From Mucidula mucida (taxonomy: Eukaryota; Basidiomycota; Agaricomycetes; Agaricales; Physalacriaceae): a DNA stretch of 39,564 bases. A program made the position numbers and the translations under genes. The stretch spans positions 1 to 39,564 of the forward strand of contig JADNYV010000315.1 of assembly GCA_015501055.1 (NCBI GenBank), in the 5' to 3' direction. Under the pieces are notes generated by a model, which saw only the letters and a program-made list of their open reading frames with translations, made no database searches and had not been told where the DNA came from. Of the stretch, positions 1 to 12,271 are shown piece by piece. Position 1 is the stretch's first letter; every line of letters starts with the position of its first letter.

Positions 1-700
1 CACTTCTTGAGTTCTCGTTGATAGGCCCAATATATGCTCTTCCATCTTCTTATCTCCTCCTGGCGGAGGCGCTCTTTGTCCTGATGTCGAGCTTCTTCTT
101 CCAGTTGGCGGGCAGACAAATAACAAGAAGTATGACTGCGGCCACTCATACCTACAGGAGGAAGTCGGGCAAAGTACAAGATTTATGGCGCTTTTGTTGC
201 CCATCTTCTATATATACGGACCCCTCAGAATCAACAATAACTGCATGTTGTTCTCCTTGAATAACAAGATCAAAATCTTTGGCAAACATCAATCTCTTTT
301 GTATACTACCTATTCTCCATGTCTTACACCTAGCATCTTGTTGTCTTCTCGCCATCATCTTGAGAGCGCTGTTTACAGTATCTCAGTGTGGCGCAATATT
401 TAGTGTCAGTACTGCATTTCAAACGGCATATAAATTCCACCTCCTTGCATTTTCTCAGGACTCCTCTGTGAGCCGCAGAAGTAGCAGCTCAACAGAACAT
501 TATAACCAAATTGCATAAGGTCAACGGACACGGAGACATATAAGTACACCAGTTACCAGCTACAGTCATGGCTCTGAATTTACACAAGCTACATTACGAC
601 TGTACAGCATGACATGTAGTGCAATTGAAAAATCTCATCATCTCCGTATCACGCCCCTTCATCCTTATCTGCTACTACTTGAGAAGTTCTATGAAGCATC
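1..700. other. Window edge without a recognised gene
   Basis: Only short open frames (under 85 codons) are present on either strand and none shows a recognisable domain or a consistent set of splice sites. The stretch is the 3' flank of the minus-strand gene that ends at 701. Confidence 0.5.
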
Positions 701-3700
701 CTACCGTGCCACGAGAGAATCTAGACAAGTTAAGTCATACTTTAGTATGAGGCTTATACTATGTACCTTAGCCTTAGGACGAGAGGTTCTAGGTACAGGT
801 GCTGCACGCCTCCGCACAAAAGCCGTAAACTCCATGACTGCCCGTGGAAGTTGATCGTATGGTTGATGAATCAGTGGTGCATCGTTCAAGTAGGGATGGA
901 GTGAACGACGACGATGATGTTCATATTGGTCGCATGCCGTGCCTGACTCAATGAAGGCCTGTAGTTCCTCTAAACACGGTTCCCACATGTCTCGGTCGAT
1001 GACGGGTACAAGCGTCTTCAATTCTGCCCAGCGTTCCACGTCGGACAGGATGAGCAGTTTACAAAGCATCAGCAAGTTTGAAGGTATCTGAATGTATCTC
1101 CACACATGGCTGTACACGGGCAAGCTAAGCGATCTCAGGGTATCCAGACCGTCAATGAACGCTGCAGCAAGGAAAGAGTATGCTGTCTCTTCGAGATGTG
1201 ACGGAGCATATGGCCTCGGTCCAAAGCGAGCTGCACCAATTACCTCTAGCCAGTCACTTCGACAGATGTGTTCGTAGATGTGCGGTAGAAGTATGGAACA
1301 TCGGAGACGCGTAGCCGATTTGACAAGATCACAAAGCAAGGGGGCTAAAGACGGAAGTTCACAGGAATCTAGGAATGATACATGGATAACACTATCTGCC
1401 ACGACGTCGCTCATCCAGGCGTGATATTTGACAGCAAGGTTGGGGTCTAATAGCAAAGCCCTGAACAGCACATGCAGAAGTCGCTGCTTCTCGGCAGAAA
1501 GGAGTGTGTTGTTCCCAAAGTCATTGGATACAACACTCGTCAAGGTGTGGAAAATTGCTGCGGGGATACGGGGATGCTGTTCATGTAAACTATGGTGGGC
1601 CCCAATATTAATCCCCACGCTGTCTGCAAGACGGTCGACAAGACACGCAATCGGAGACACAGGATCATCAGGATCGCCGGTGTTCTGGTACTCGGGAAGT
1701 TGAACCAAAGCGTGATGGAGACGAATATCAGATGGGATTGCATTGTAGGCTAGGCCACGACAAGATCTCGGGTATAGGACACGAAGAACAAACTCCGAAA
1801 GGGATGGAACCAGAAACCTTGTGATTGCTTCATGAAGCACAATTGCTTCTGAAGTGCTACATCCTGGCGAAGAATTGTCAAGGACAGTCAAGCGGGCGTC
1901 ACCGTAATCCGCACTGTTGTCGCGCATATTGAAGTTGTGCAGTTCGGTCTCGTAAACATGTCCGTGAGAGCCCAAATGTCGTGAGCAGGTCAGACACGTA
2001 TGAGTTTGGAAAATGATTGAATAGACGAGTCTACGCCATACAAGGGAGTTCTGCTCCTTCCCAAGCCATGTCGACCCGGACCGCATCGCGTTTCGCAGGA
2101 TCTGGACCCAGACCGCAACATCATACTTGGCGGACGGAGTCAAAATCTGCTCCGAAAGAAAGTTCGCCGCATATCTGCCTTCACAAGAATTGAGGAGCCG
2201 AGGCAATGAGAATGTTGATTTCATATATTGGGGCATCAACGGCAGGAACCGCTCTGGGGAGATGCGGATAAGGGATCTTGTTAACAGCTCGTACAATGGC
2301 TGGGCTGACTGCGTCGCGTATTTGGATGAATTGAGTACGTGTTCAATCGCCTCTTCAAGAGCTTGCCTAGGAATGGCTTTCATAATCACAGGAATACTCT
2401 CAAGAGGAAGGTTCGCAATTGCCTGTAGGACAATGGTTTGAACCGAGCTGTTTGAAGAAACCCCGTATAGCCAGACAGACGCCTCGGCGTCAATGATGTA
2501 GGACTTGGATTGAACAATGACTTTCTCAGCATCACTGAGAGTTGGCGGTGTGGAGAGAGTGTGTGAGACAGAATCTTCATCGGATTCCGACTGTGCCCCA
2601 AGCTGCTCGCAAAGACAAACGGGCGCCTGAGTGATCACATTGGCGGGACAACTTCTGCGGCACAAGTCACGATCCACGAGGGATATGCGCCGAAAGGAGA
2701 ACCATTCCCGAACTTGCCGGAAGTAGTGTGAAAGACGATAAACATAATGTGTTAACGGCGTCTTATATGGACATCCAGGATCAAAAATAGGGAGGACGTT
2801 TGTGACGAGATACGCGGCTACTGCAGCAGCTACGATAACAGAAATCGAGGCGGTGATACGCTTGCTCAGGGAGAGGAGCAAGATGATAAGACCCGCAAAG
2901 AAAACACCCAAAGCGACGTGCATCAGGATGGGGAGGAGGCCGATGATTACTGGCACATGCCACTCGGACATGTTTGTAAAACGGAACTGGCGGATACGAC
3001 CGCGTTCCCGATATGTACCAAGTTGAATCGACGTCCGGTATTCGTGTATCCATTGCTTGGTGAGCACGGCAATCAACGCCGTCGTCAGACTGAGAGCCAA
3101 GCTGGTAAACCACAGCCCATTGACCCAGGTAGCCGTCGAGGTTGCGTGAAAGGTCATATTCGGAGTGAGTTTGGACTGGGGAACGGAGTCTGAGGTATGA
3201 CCGTCCATAGCAGCGCGTTGAAGGTGCACGAGCTCAAATACATACGCAGTCACCTCGCCGTTGTCGATTTGGAGAGTCTGAAATGTTTGCGAGACGAAGG
3301 TGGATACCACAGCGGAGAACAAGCCAGCCTAAATCGAGAGTTGAGAAGCTGACAAACAATCCAATGAAGTACGACTTACGAAGACAAGCAGCACGTCGAG
3401 AGCATCAGTCCAGCTCATTACTTTGTCGGCATCTACCTTTGCACTCTCAGAAAGATAAGTCTTCCACATCCGGCCGGTTTCGCCCATTTCCTCATAAGGC
3501 TTGTCCTCTCCGTACTTCTGTTCATAATCAAATGGATCAACGACTACAACAGATCTCAGAGAAAAAGTAATGGAGAGAGAAAAGACACTGACCACCAGAA
3601 GTACGCTGACAAGAATGCCTGACACCAAAAAACGGGCCTCCCTTCTGTGTCGCGTCTGGATCCTCGGGCAAAATACGCGAATCCTGGTCCCCTCGACTGG

Positions 3701-3782
3701 TTGGGACAATGCTGTTCGTGACTGTCGACGGACTGCTTGATTCATTGCCATCAAACCAGTGGTCCGGGAATAATTTACACAT
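701..3782 (-). CDS. DUF6535 domain membrane protein
   Basis: Three exons join in frame: 3593-3782, 3380-3543 and 701-3328 (993 residues). The introns are 49 nt (3544-3592, GTCAGT...TAG) and 51 nt (3329-3379, GTAAGT...TAG). After a polar N-terminus of about 70 residues comes the family hallmark: a conserved pre-helix segment (WKTYLSESAKVDADKVMSW), then a helix with GLFSAVVSTFVSQTF, a helix with WFTSLALSLTTALIAVLTKQW, and two further hydrophobic helices (PVIIGLLPILMHVALGVFF; ITASISVIVAAAVAAYLV). The remaining roughly 700 residues are soluble and helical. DUF6535 proteins form large families in agaricomycetes and their function is unknown. The start codon at 3782 is the first ATG of the open frame that splices in phase; an additional 5' exon cannot be excluded. 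No stop interrupts the model, so the gene looks intact. Confidence 0.88.
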
Positions 3783-4714
3783 GCGGTGGAACTCTGCACT
3801 CAGAGTCGACGACTGCTGGGTGTCCGGCGGGTCTACGGGGCGGTGCGGCAGTGTTAGATGGCATGAGGTTGTAGTAGAGGGAAAGATAGACCCGAGGCTT
3901 GTATAAGTATAGATACCCTTTACGCATCAGGCCACCCAGGAACGCGTCCTTCTTCCTAGAAATGAATAAGCGCACTGATGAAGGAGCTACTTTTTGGGAA
4001 CCTACGGTGGCATGCACATCACGGTCATTGTGACGAGAAGGACTATCAATGCAGACAATGATGACTTGTCAAAACAGAGAATAGTCGTTGAGACAAGCAG
4101 AGTTTTGTCGAGTACGATTGGCAATCGCGGCATGTAGTGGCGGAGCTAAGACACCGCTTTTGTTCCCACGCTTTGACCACCGGTTGGCTATCTCCTTGCA
4201 ATCCCCGGTTATCGTCTTATTTTTGCCATTTCCATCCGGACGTGCCCCGAGGCTGGGAACTCACGTACACATACCATCTTAAGGCGCCACACTTGATAGG
4301 ATGATTGATGGCAAGTCGATGAAGGCACTACATATTGGGAACACAGCCCGCCATAGGAGAATAAAGCAGAATGTTGTCGATTAGAACTGGCAGTCACGGT
4401 ATGAGCTGAGGGACAGCTATCTTCCCACGCATTGATCTATCTTCTATGATTGCACCGTTATGTCCTGTTATGTCTGAATTCATCAAGACATGACCTCAAC
4501 AACGGGAGTTCGCTTAGCTGTCTTCCTTCAACGCTACACTTGACGTGAACAGCTGATCAATTTTGCCGGATTTAAAAGTTTTAGTTCAGTGGCAGTACCG
4601 GTAGGAACACCTGACTGCGTTTTCCAGCCTCTGATGTACCATATCTCAATGTGGCGTAGAAATATTAGCAGTCGGGGCGGCTTCGAGCATGCGCAAGACG
4701 AAACTCAGGATTGG
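3783..4714. other. Intergenic, no gene seen
   Basis: This is the 5' flank of the DUF6535 gene followed by sequence with only short frames. It probably contains the promoter, but no clear TATA element or shared motif was found. Confidence 0.45.
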
Positions 4715-5806
4715 ATTACTAGTTGAGGCAGTCCCGTTGAGTAGATAATGGCAGCTCTAGCCTCTAGAGGAAGACACGAGGTGGACCATGTCGCCACTAG
4801 CAATGGTGTTGGTCCTCTGTGGACGTCGAACCTACAAGGATCTGATAAAATATGTGGTATGATCGCCCCTCGTGAGCAAGGCGTTTTTGACGGAATTTAT
4901 TCGTCCACGGCTGTTGAGATAGAATTCCAGGTAGCGTGTTGGCCTCCGTAGACATGGGCGGGATCTGCTGGTAATAAAAGCAGCACAGTTCGGAGACGAC
5001 CAGAGTACATATATGGACTATTTGGCTATATATATAAGCGGGAATGGGTACTGGGAGAATGTTAGGTATCGCCAAAATCGCAGACCGGTACGCACCAAAA
5101 ATGTGAGATCCACACTGTACAAGAGAGTCGTTGCTATAATCCCGTCTCTAGTAGACGTTTAAACGTCTGTCCTAATGTTAGAATCTAAAAAGCGCGCGAC
5201 GCACAGCTTGAAAAGGCGTACATTATTTGAAGTATAGGTTTACACGGGTGACCGTAAAGGATATCCTCGCTGTACGCGCGCCTATCCCGACCGGGCTTCC
5301 TCAAGATGCGTCTCCTTTCAGCATGGAGAGGTGAGAAGGCGTGTGGCCGGGCAGCCGGACATGTGGTAGTCGTAGGCTTGATAACTTGCCCAAGTCCTTT
5401 ATGCCTCTGCAACGACGTCAGCAACGGCCCGGGTCCCGAAGACGGCAGCGACAGACCTCAACAGGAGCGCCTGACTCTCGTTTCTCGTTCGCATCACTAA
5501 ATACAGTCACGCCGCCAGCTCGCACAGATGCAGCTGAAGCGGTTCTGGCGTGTCAACCATCGGCAGACGTCCTTGTAGCATTGGTCCTCTCGCAGATATA
5601 TTATGAACGTTGGCGAGCATTGTTTAGGGGTTAACGACGACGAGATTGGAGGCGCCGACCCGCGTATAGGGTTAATCACCGCTGAAGCGGGCTTGAAGGA
5701 CGGGTAGGATGGCGTCGTTGTATGGGTAGATGGTGGCTGCGCCAGACGACGACGCGAGGTCAACGAGGTCGCCGCTAGCGATGGCCTGAGTTGTATGGGA
5801 GGCCAT
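4715..5806 (-). pseudogene. Decayed chitin synthase (myosin-motor class) 5' fragments
   Basis: An ATG at 5806 opens a segment matching the N-terminus of fungal chitin synthases with a myosin-like motor: the run IASGDLVDLASSSGAATIYP, then DAILPVLQARF. A TAA stop at 5672-5674 breaks it, after which the same frame resumes with PYTRVGASNLVVVNP down to about 5630. About 200 bp further on (5395-5450) is a block shared with two other places in the window, and at 4797-4890 is the motor segment RLAHEGRSYHIFYQILVGS. Directly after that, at 4715-4800, a second N-terminal fragment (IASGDMVHLVSSS) begins. The order is N-terminus, middle, motor, N-terminus again, so this is at least two nested or tandem fragments. 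Stops and shifts rule out a working product. Confidence 0.72.
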
Positions 5807-7512
5807 GGCCCGATGTGGAAACACTCTCGTCGGAGGCGATAATGGGCGCTCGAAGGAGGAAGGTGACTGTACAGCCACCGGCAGGCATTTCTGGCCAACT
5901 TAGCCTGTACAAATTGCCTGCTCGCACTACTTAACGAATACGATGAGATGCTACTCTCATCCTTGATATTACTTGGGACGTTCTCTATACCTAGCTGCCT
6001 TCAAGACACCTCACGAAGCACTCAGCTTATCTTCCGCAGCATTTCTGGCATGCTTCGTCGACAGATCAGCTAGATCTAGAATTTGTTGGCGCTGCATTGA
6101 TTTTTTGTAAAGCTTCAAGCTTCAAGACTCTGCCCGGGATCTATAGTACATTACTCACTTCTGCTTCGTCTTCTTCTTTCTTGCTCTCCGCCTACTCATT
6201 ACGCTACACGCTCAATACCCGCTGCCACAGCCTATGCCTAACAGCCTCCTACATCCATGACACTCCCTTTCTCGCCACTTGTATGATCTAGGATACCCAT
6301 TGGTAGAAGTGCATTCGACCTCAAAATGTCGTTTCCTTGCACGGGAAAAGTTTCCGTCACAAGCGCGATATATCTCTGGCCGATTGCTACGAGCTTGCGA
6401 GGCAGCCTCTCCCGCATGAAACGGTCATGGAGGAGCGACCTGAGCCGCACGTCCTTGACTGCATAGTCCAAAGATTTCGGGGCGACCGGACGTCCAGCCA
6501 CTTCGTATGGTCACTACGGTTGATGCTCATGTCCCTGCATTATAAACAAGGGACAGTGATCTTGCACTCACCCACTTTCTTCCCATTCCTTTTTCGTTCC
6601 CAGGTCTCGCTCCGCCACGCTGCGCCTCAAACCAGAAAGCATACCAGGAACGATGTTCGCCTTTCTTCCAAACGTACCCTCCCCATGTCTGGCGAAAGGA
6701 AGATGGACGGCGGCTTTCAACCCAGGGCCTTGTATATTCAAGAACCTTCATGTCAGCTGTCAAATGGCCCTTCCCGGAGTATGTGTATGCAAGAAGTCGA
6801 CTGGCGAGACGTTTCACTCGAGAGAGAATGGTACAGCAAAAGGCAGAAGAACAGCAGTCATGTTAGCACATCTTTTAGAAACATGGTTGGGGTACAACAG
6901 CGAGTCCATGCTGAAACTAGTGCTCTAGTCGAGCACGACCCGCTCCTTCTTATCTGTGACTATGAAGAACGGAATCACGATGTTGTTATGGCAAGCCGCC
7001 AATTCTCTGGTGTCTGCTGCCTTGTTTTACTTGCTCTACGCATTTTGAGACCCGCGGGCCAAATACTTTCTCTTTGCTTTGAACTATCATTGAAGGCTAG
7101 CGCGTCCGCGTCCGCAAAGAATTGTACGTTCAGATCTTCGACGGAGCAATGCAGTAAGAATATACAAGCAGTAACGTTCCAAGATCAGTGTTTTGCGCGT
7201 CCAATCGCATCTCTACCAGCATATATGGAGGTTGGAGGTTTCTTTCTTCTTTCTTGTGGTCATCGCCCTCACCCTCGCCCTCTTCTTCCTCTCAACATTA
7301 CACTGCCCTTTTCCATGGTAACACTTGTGGGTGTGCCATCTAGACTTGACGGCGAACCCAAAAACATGTGTTCGAGTACGTCAATGACATATTCGAGGAC
7401 GGCGTCCGTCTTCGGGAGGGTATATTCTGCAAGACTAGTATTCCTTAATGGCTGACTGATTGTCCAAATACCACAGTTAATCAAGGGAAATGACAAATGT
7501 ACTTCGTCTACC
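5807..7512. other. Chitin synthase 5' flank copy and undefined DNA
   Basis: From 5807 to about 6150 the DNA resembles 27257-27640, including the stretches around 5950 (ctactctcatccttgat) and 6110 (cttcaagcttcaag). It is therefore the duplicated upstream flank of the chitin synthase fragment. From 6150 to 7512 nothing is recognised. A 372-codon plus-strand frame (6337-7455) is open but shows no domain, is rich in Ser, Arg and Cys, and may be chance. Confidence 0.45.
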
Positions 7513-9463
7513 TTAGTTGTCCCTCGATTCTGCCTCCTTCTTGTCACCCTTCTCGCCGGATATATCCATAACCGCCCACTTCTCGTCTGTATAACTATGC
7601 AATGGGAGGCCTTTCATCAACAAGCTTACAAGTCCCCCGAGTGCTGCAACGCCAATCAGGACTTCCCATAACACCTTCAACGATTCATCAAAGGCGGCTT
7701 GGACGCTACTTCGTAAAGAATCGTCCATGCTTCTGATACTGGGTATAAGCGCGTACGCGATAGTAACGCCTCCTGGATTGGACGCGAAGAACTCGGGCAG
7801 AGTCCGAGATAACCGTCGCTGAAGTTCGTTTTGAAGCACGGCACTGCCAATGGTCACACCCCACACCTTTTCAACAGAGCGTCATGCCTTTTCTGAAAGT
7901 AAGAAGTGAGCGTACGTACCCCAGAAAAGGTTCGACAGAACATGTGCAAAGACAACGCGGGCGCGTTCAGCGAGACGGGCAAGGGTGCTTGCACTGGGAA
8001 AACCGTCGTCGCATAGTTGAATCTATCAAGGCGTTAATCAAAGCATACTCTCCAGGTAGAGAATGATGCGTACCCCACCCCCGACACCCAGAATAATCAA
8101 AAATCCAACAGCCGACGCCACATGCGTAGTCGCAGTCAATGTCGTCATCAAGCCTAGTCCGATCAGTACAAGAATCCAGCCTGCCCACATTTGGGGTCGA
8201 AAGCGAGACGTCCTCCGGACCATAGCACTAGCCACCATGGCAGCAGGAGCCAGCGCTGCCAGAGCGAGAATGAGGACTCCTGAGCGCATCGGTGATGCAA
8301 GGTGACACGCTTGAAAGTAGACCGGCGTGAAGTCTAGCAATACCATTTAGATCAAGTCCTTGTTTCAACGAAGTAAGCTCACAGACGACACCAAGGGCGA
8401 CGACGCCGATGAGGAACGTTTGCAGAAATCTGTCAGTATTGTTGATCATTTTCGAAGGACAAGATATCAACTTGCGACGTACCCGCTCACGCTTGTTCTG
8501 TTGGATATGACAGACCAAGGAATTAAAGGATACTTTGCTCCTTTCGGCTCAAATACCACGAAGCCGCCTAGTCCCACGCAGCCCAAAACGAGCGGGACGA
8601 CGACACGGGCGGAATTCTATGGATATACCACGCCGCCCCATGTCAGGGCAATCATACAGGCTGCGGTACTCCCCACCACAAGTAGATTTCCACTACATCG
8701 GCGTCAGCGTAAGCGTGAAAAGGCTTTGGGGAAACACTAACATCCAAACCAATTTGATTATCTTTTCGTAGAAGGTACCGGGCGGTGTGGGTAGCTTCAT
8801 CACGACAAAACAAATAACACAGGCTACTCCAGCGATAGGTAGATTCAAGTCGAATGCATATCATCTGTCAAGTGATTGTCGAGGCATAAGTAATATGAAC
8901 GGCATACAAAACAGCCATCTCCAAACGCCCGCATCCGCCAAAGCGCCTCCGATGATTGGACCTAGGAAATTAGCGATTCCCCATGTTCTGTTGAATCGTG
9001 TTAGCATATCCGAGCCCGCGTGAACTCGAGAGACGCCTACAGTCCAAAACAAGCCGCATAAAGGCCTCGTTCCTCCAACGACACTAAATCCGCCAAGATG
9101 ATAGCGGAGAGCGCCTGGATTCCTCCACTTCCCAGTCCCTGGACTGTCCGGTCCCATAGTGCTCGCACCGCCGCATATTCCGCTCCCGAGGAAGAATAAC
9201 ACAATGCTTGCCATTAACGCAGGGCGTCTGCCGAAGACTTCGGCCAGGGCGCCTGTCATGGGGAGGAATGCGGTAGATGAGAGCGCATACGCGGAGCCCA
9301 CCCAGGCGAGCTCGGTTGCTTTGAGGTCCTATGCGATGGTCGGGAGTGCGTTGGATACGGCGAGAAGCTCGAGCGCAGAAAGAAAGAGTGTGACGTTGAG
9401 GGATGCGAACAGAATCCAGAAGCGCGCGCCTTTTCCAGTCGAAGGAGCCTGACCTTGTTCCAT
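7513..9463 (-). pseudogene. MFS drug:H+ antiporter (DHA2-type, 14 TM), inactivated
   Basis: A collinear minus-strand gene can be followed from an ATG at 9463 to a stop at 7513. Recognisable parts in order: TM1 (FWILFASLNVTLFLSALELL), the segment TELAWVGSAYALSSTAFLP, the motif A region ALAEVFGRRP, GLGSGGIQALSAIILADLV, GPIIGGALADAGVWRW, a loop with KLPTPPGTFYEKIIKL, FPVQAPLP, and the terminal GVTIGSAVLQNEL and LMKGLPLH. This is the usual layout of fungal 14-helix multidrug or toxin exporters of the plasma membrane. Four lesions are visible: an in-frame TAG at 9329-9331, a small deletion with frameshift near 9150-9157, a frame conflict near 8880, and a TAG at 8617-8619 where the family has a Trp codon. 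Several introns of about 50 nt remain. A chitin synthase leader lies just upstream (9576-9643). Confidence 0.85.
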
Positions 9464-9575
9464 TTTGGCGGGAGAATGAGAGTGTTCAGAAGTGCGACGG
9501 TTGTTTATGGTGTGTAAGGCGTGGTCTTCAAAGACGCGCTTTCGGAAATGGATGGTGAGAAAATCGGATGGGTAG

Positions 9576-9643
9576 ATGGTAGGGGACGACACGATGTCAA
9601 CGAGGTCGCCGCTAGCGATGGCCCAAGTCGTATGTGAGGTCAT
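9576..9643 (-). pseudogene. Chitin synthase N-terminal fragment ahead of MFS gene
   Basis: An ATG at 9643 opens a frame with IASGDLVDIVSSPTIYPSDF, the same N-terminus as at 5806 and 27256. The match stops at about 9576 and the frame runs on through unrelated residues into the MFS start at 9463. The DNA upstream (9644-9750) also matches the 5' flanks of the other copies (around 5810-5890 and 27257-27350). The chitin synthase promoter, start codon and first codons thus sit directly before the exporter, which suggests a recombination junction. Confidence 0.7.
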
Positions 9644-10343
9644 GGCCCGATGTGTAGCACCCTCTCGTCGCTGTTGGGCGGCGGTGACGAGCGTAGGAAG
9701 GAATGTCGGCTACACAGCCACCGGCAGGCATCTTGACTCTGGATTTGACTGCGTTGGATTGAGTCCGAACCCACACTGTTACTTTCTTCACGCATGACTT
9801 CTGCCCTATCCACCTTTGGGGGCTTCTTCCTCTCTATTTCCAGAGAGCATGTCTGACTGTACGATATCAGAATACTCTACGGCTGGAGCCCATCGCCAAT
9901 TCACGTCAAACACAAATCTCGCAAAAGCACACTGGTGCGCCTACAGCTTTTTTACAAAAAGTACGATTCATAACGTCGAGACCATCCTTGTTGTCTACGA
10001 CCACATATACCCATGATAGATGGCGCATGCTATCTAAGCATCTCAGATTGCTGACTCCTCCGCGACGCGCGTCTTTGACAAAATGGTCCAGAACAACGGC
10101 ATCGCCGACAGGATCAGTGTCGAGCACATAGAGAGAAGGTGAGAGATTAGCGACTGTCTGCCGCACCAGTGGAGGTGACTCTAAGTATTTTTGGCTATTT
10201 CCATCATCGTCGGCAATGTTGGCGGTAGAGTATTGTCAAGTCGTTTAATATCAGTCAGTTGGTACAGTCAAAGTACACTTGCATAAAAACGGTCTTTGGA
10301 TACAGTTGAATGCATCCGGGAAAATGTATGGATACCTTCGTCT
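9644..10343. other. Intergenic, with one short unassigned frame
   Basis: The first 100 bp is the chitin synthase 5' flank copy. A minus-strand frame at 9906-10166 (86 codons) has protein-like composition but no domain I recognise, and could be the end of a decayed gene. The rest shows nothing. Confidence 0.35.
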
Positions 10344-12271
10344 CTATTCCTCATCTGATTCCTCTTCCGAGTATAACTCTTCCTCCTCTTCCGAGTATAA
10401 CTCTTCCTCCTCTTCCGAGTACAATTCTTCCTCGTCTTCGTAATCCGCTTCCGAGTCGTCCTCGTTGGCTGGAATTTGTCTCTTAATTCTGGCTGCTCGC
10501 TCAGCGGCATACCGTGGGTGATATCCCTTGGTCAAACGCTTCCACTTCGAAGGATTGGACATCAATTCGTAAACATCCTCAACCGCCTTCTCGGCCTGCA
10601 CAGCGAAGTCACCGCATCCATATGCTCGAATGCCGGCTAGAATGCGGGAAAAGTCGATAACACCGTCACTTGTCCCAAGACGCAAGGTAAACTGGTCGTC
10701 TTGGGGCGTCTTGAACTGCTCAATGTATACCTTGTCCTAAGGCATCGTGGAGGATGATCAGATCTAGCTCTGTAGGGTAATGTGCACTCACCGGAAGAGC
10801 TGAGCTTGACACCTTCTCTAGCCAGCCGTAGAACACCTGAACGGCGTCATCTTCGACTAGAAATCCATAGATGGGCCAATCCCTGCCACACAACGCCTGC
10901 CCCGCATTGAAAATCAGAACCGAAGTCATCTGCATGGCAAGCTGTCGCACAGCAGATAGCATTGACTTCTTCTTGTATTCAATCACCAAGAAAAAGAAGT
11001 CGCCGCCCGTCCACACCCTTGCCTCATTAAAAGGAAACACTCTGGACTCGGGCGGATCCCCAGCTTTCACCAACGCACTCGTTGACGGATTCATGAGGTG
11101 ACGAAAGGATTCCATGTACTCTTCTCGATTCTCCTGCACCCCAAGGATTTTGACAAAACTTGTGTTCTTTCTGCCGTGTTTGTTGGGGTTCTTGATATCA
11201 GCCGTTTCGATTGCTTCAACGTGAACACTCAGCCCAGCGTCAAGTCGGACACTTGCAGGTTCCAGCTGAGGATTCATCGGTTGGTCGTCGAAGACCTGGT
11301 GATAAGTCGGGACCTTCATGGTGTATTCGACGCTGTCCGTGCATGAGTTGGACTCTTCCTATCTCAGAAACAATAAGTACTCACTGGAACTTATCCCGGT
11401 CGGTCTCATGGATCACTTCCACCACCGTCTGTAGAAAGGAGTCTGGAGGAAGACGGACAGTGGCTTCGTTCATATTGCGAACTTGAAACCGTAGTGCTGG
11501 AAGCACCATTGGCACCTTTCCAGGGAAGCCACCCTTTGCACTCTTTTCTCAAACGAGTATAGGCCTCCTGTGCAGCTTTTTCGGATGTGGAACGGGGACC
11601 CTTCTCAACAGTTTGCCCTTGCTGATATGCTGTCATGTGAATGGTGCTAACGCAAAGGTCCATCGCTGCCAAGAGAATGCCCGGTGTAATCTTGACGGTC
11701 TCCCCAGTTCTCTGCTTTGAACGAGTGCCGCCTCCCGGGGTTGATTCCAAAACGGTCAGGCTATCAAAAAAGGCATCAATGACGCCGGCCTTTCTGATTC
11801 CTAATGCTTTCATTGGCGCGGAATACTATAAACAGACTCAAAGACTTATCCAGACTGAGATAATGTCACGTACTGCTATCAACCTTTCCTTGGTTTCCTG
11901 GCTGATTTGCGGAGAGGGGATATGCAGCGCTGGTCGGTACTTAGGAGTTCTTGCTCTACCCTTGCTTTTTCCCTCTTTAGACGATTTTGCCCTTCCTGTA
12001 GCATCTACTTTCCGCTGCTGTTTGGTTAATCGGTAGCTGTCAATATGGACATTTCGAGTCCTGAACCAGTACTTGGTGCTTGCTGGTTGAGTAGCAAGTC
12101 TGTGAGTGATATCAGCAACGATGAAATGCCAACCATTGCACGCACTTACTTGGATACTGATAGAACAGTCAATTTAGTAGGTGATGCCCTTGCATCAGAT
12201 TGCGGACTAGTATTAACGTCAAGATGCTCTGTAACACTGATTTCAGGGAGATCAGAATGTGAAGGTGTCAT
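10344..12271 (-). pseudogene. E1: EYK-motif protein, possible PD-(D/E)XK fold, one frameshift
   Basis: Five exons: 12150-12271, 11874-12099, 11385-11825, 10792-11332 and 10344-10736, separated by introns of 50, 48, 52 and 55 nt with good consensus ends. The N-terminal part carries STKYWFRTRNVHI. The central exon has RLDAGLSVHVEAIE followed about 85 residues later by FFFLVIEYKKK and a helix with RQLAMQMTSVLIF, then IYGFLVEDDAVQVFYGWLE. Strand-E-x-K-helix is the pattern of PD-(D/E)XK nuclease-like folds, so I infer such a domain; no assay or search supports it. The C-terminus is acidic with three EEELYSEE-type repeats. Exon 3 is 441 nt where phase demands 440 (or 437 as in copy E2), and the frame switches near 11515, where a +1 shift separates ECKGWLPWKG from VPMVLPALRF. 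This is either a true lesion or a sequencing error. The family is otherwise unknown to me. Confidence 0.7.
10359..10440 (+). repeat. 24-bp coding minisatellite
   Basis: About three near-identical 24-bp units (core cctcttccgagtataactct) lie in tandem inside the last exon of E1. On the coding strand they give the acidic repeat EEELYSEE. The third unit has a few substitutions. The E2 copy lacks this tail. Confidence 0.85.

Noticed and set aside
3285..3400. Apparent independent start of the DUF6535 protein at 3322
   Set aside because: The first transmembrane helix starts upstream (AGLFSAVV) and a 51-nt intron joins it in frame to 3380-3543, so 3322 is internal.
6337..7455. Plus-strand open frame of 372 codons
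   Set aside because: It is long for chance but shows no domain, has unusual composition (many Ser, Arg and Cys), and starts within the duplicated chitin synthase flank region's neighbourhood. Without codon-use statistics or homologues I cannot call it a gene.
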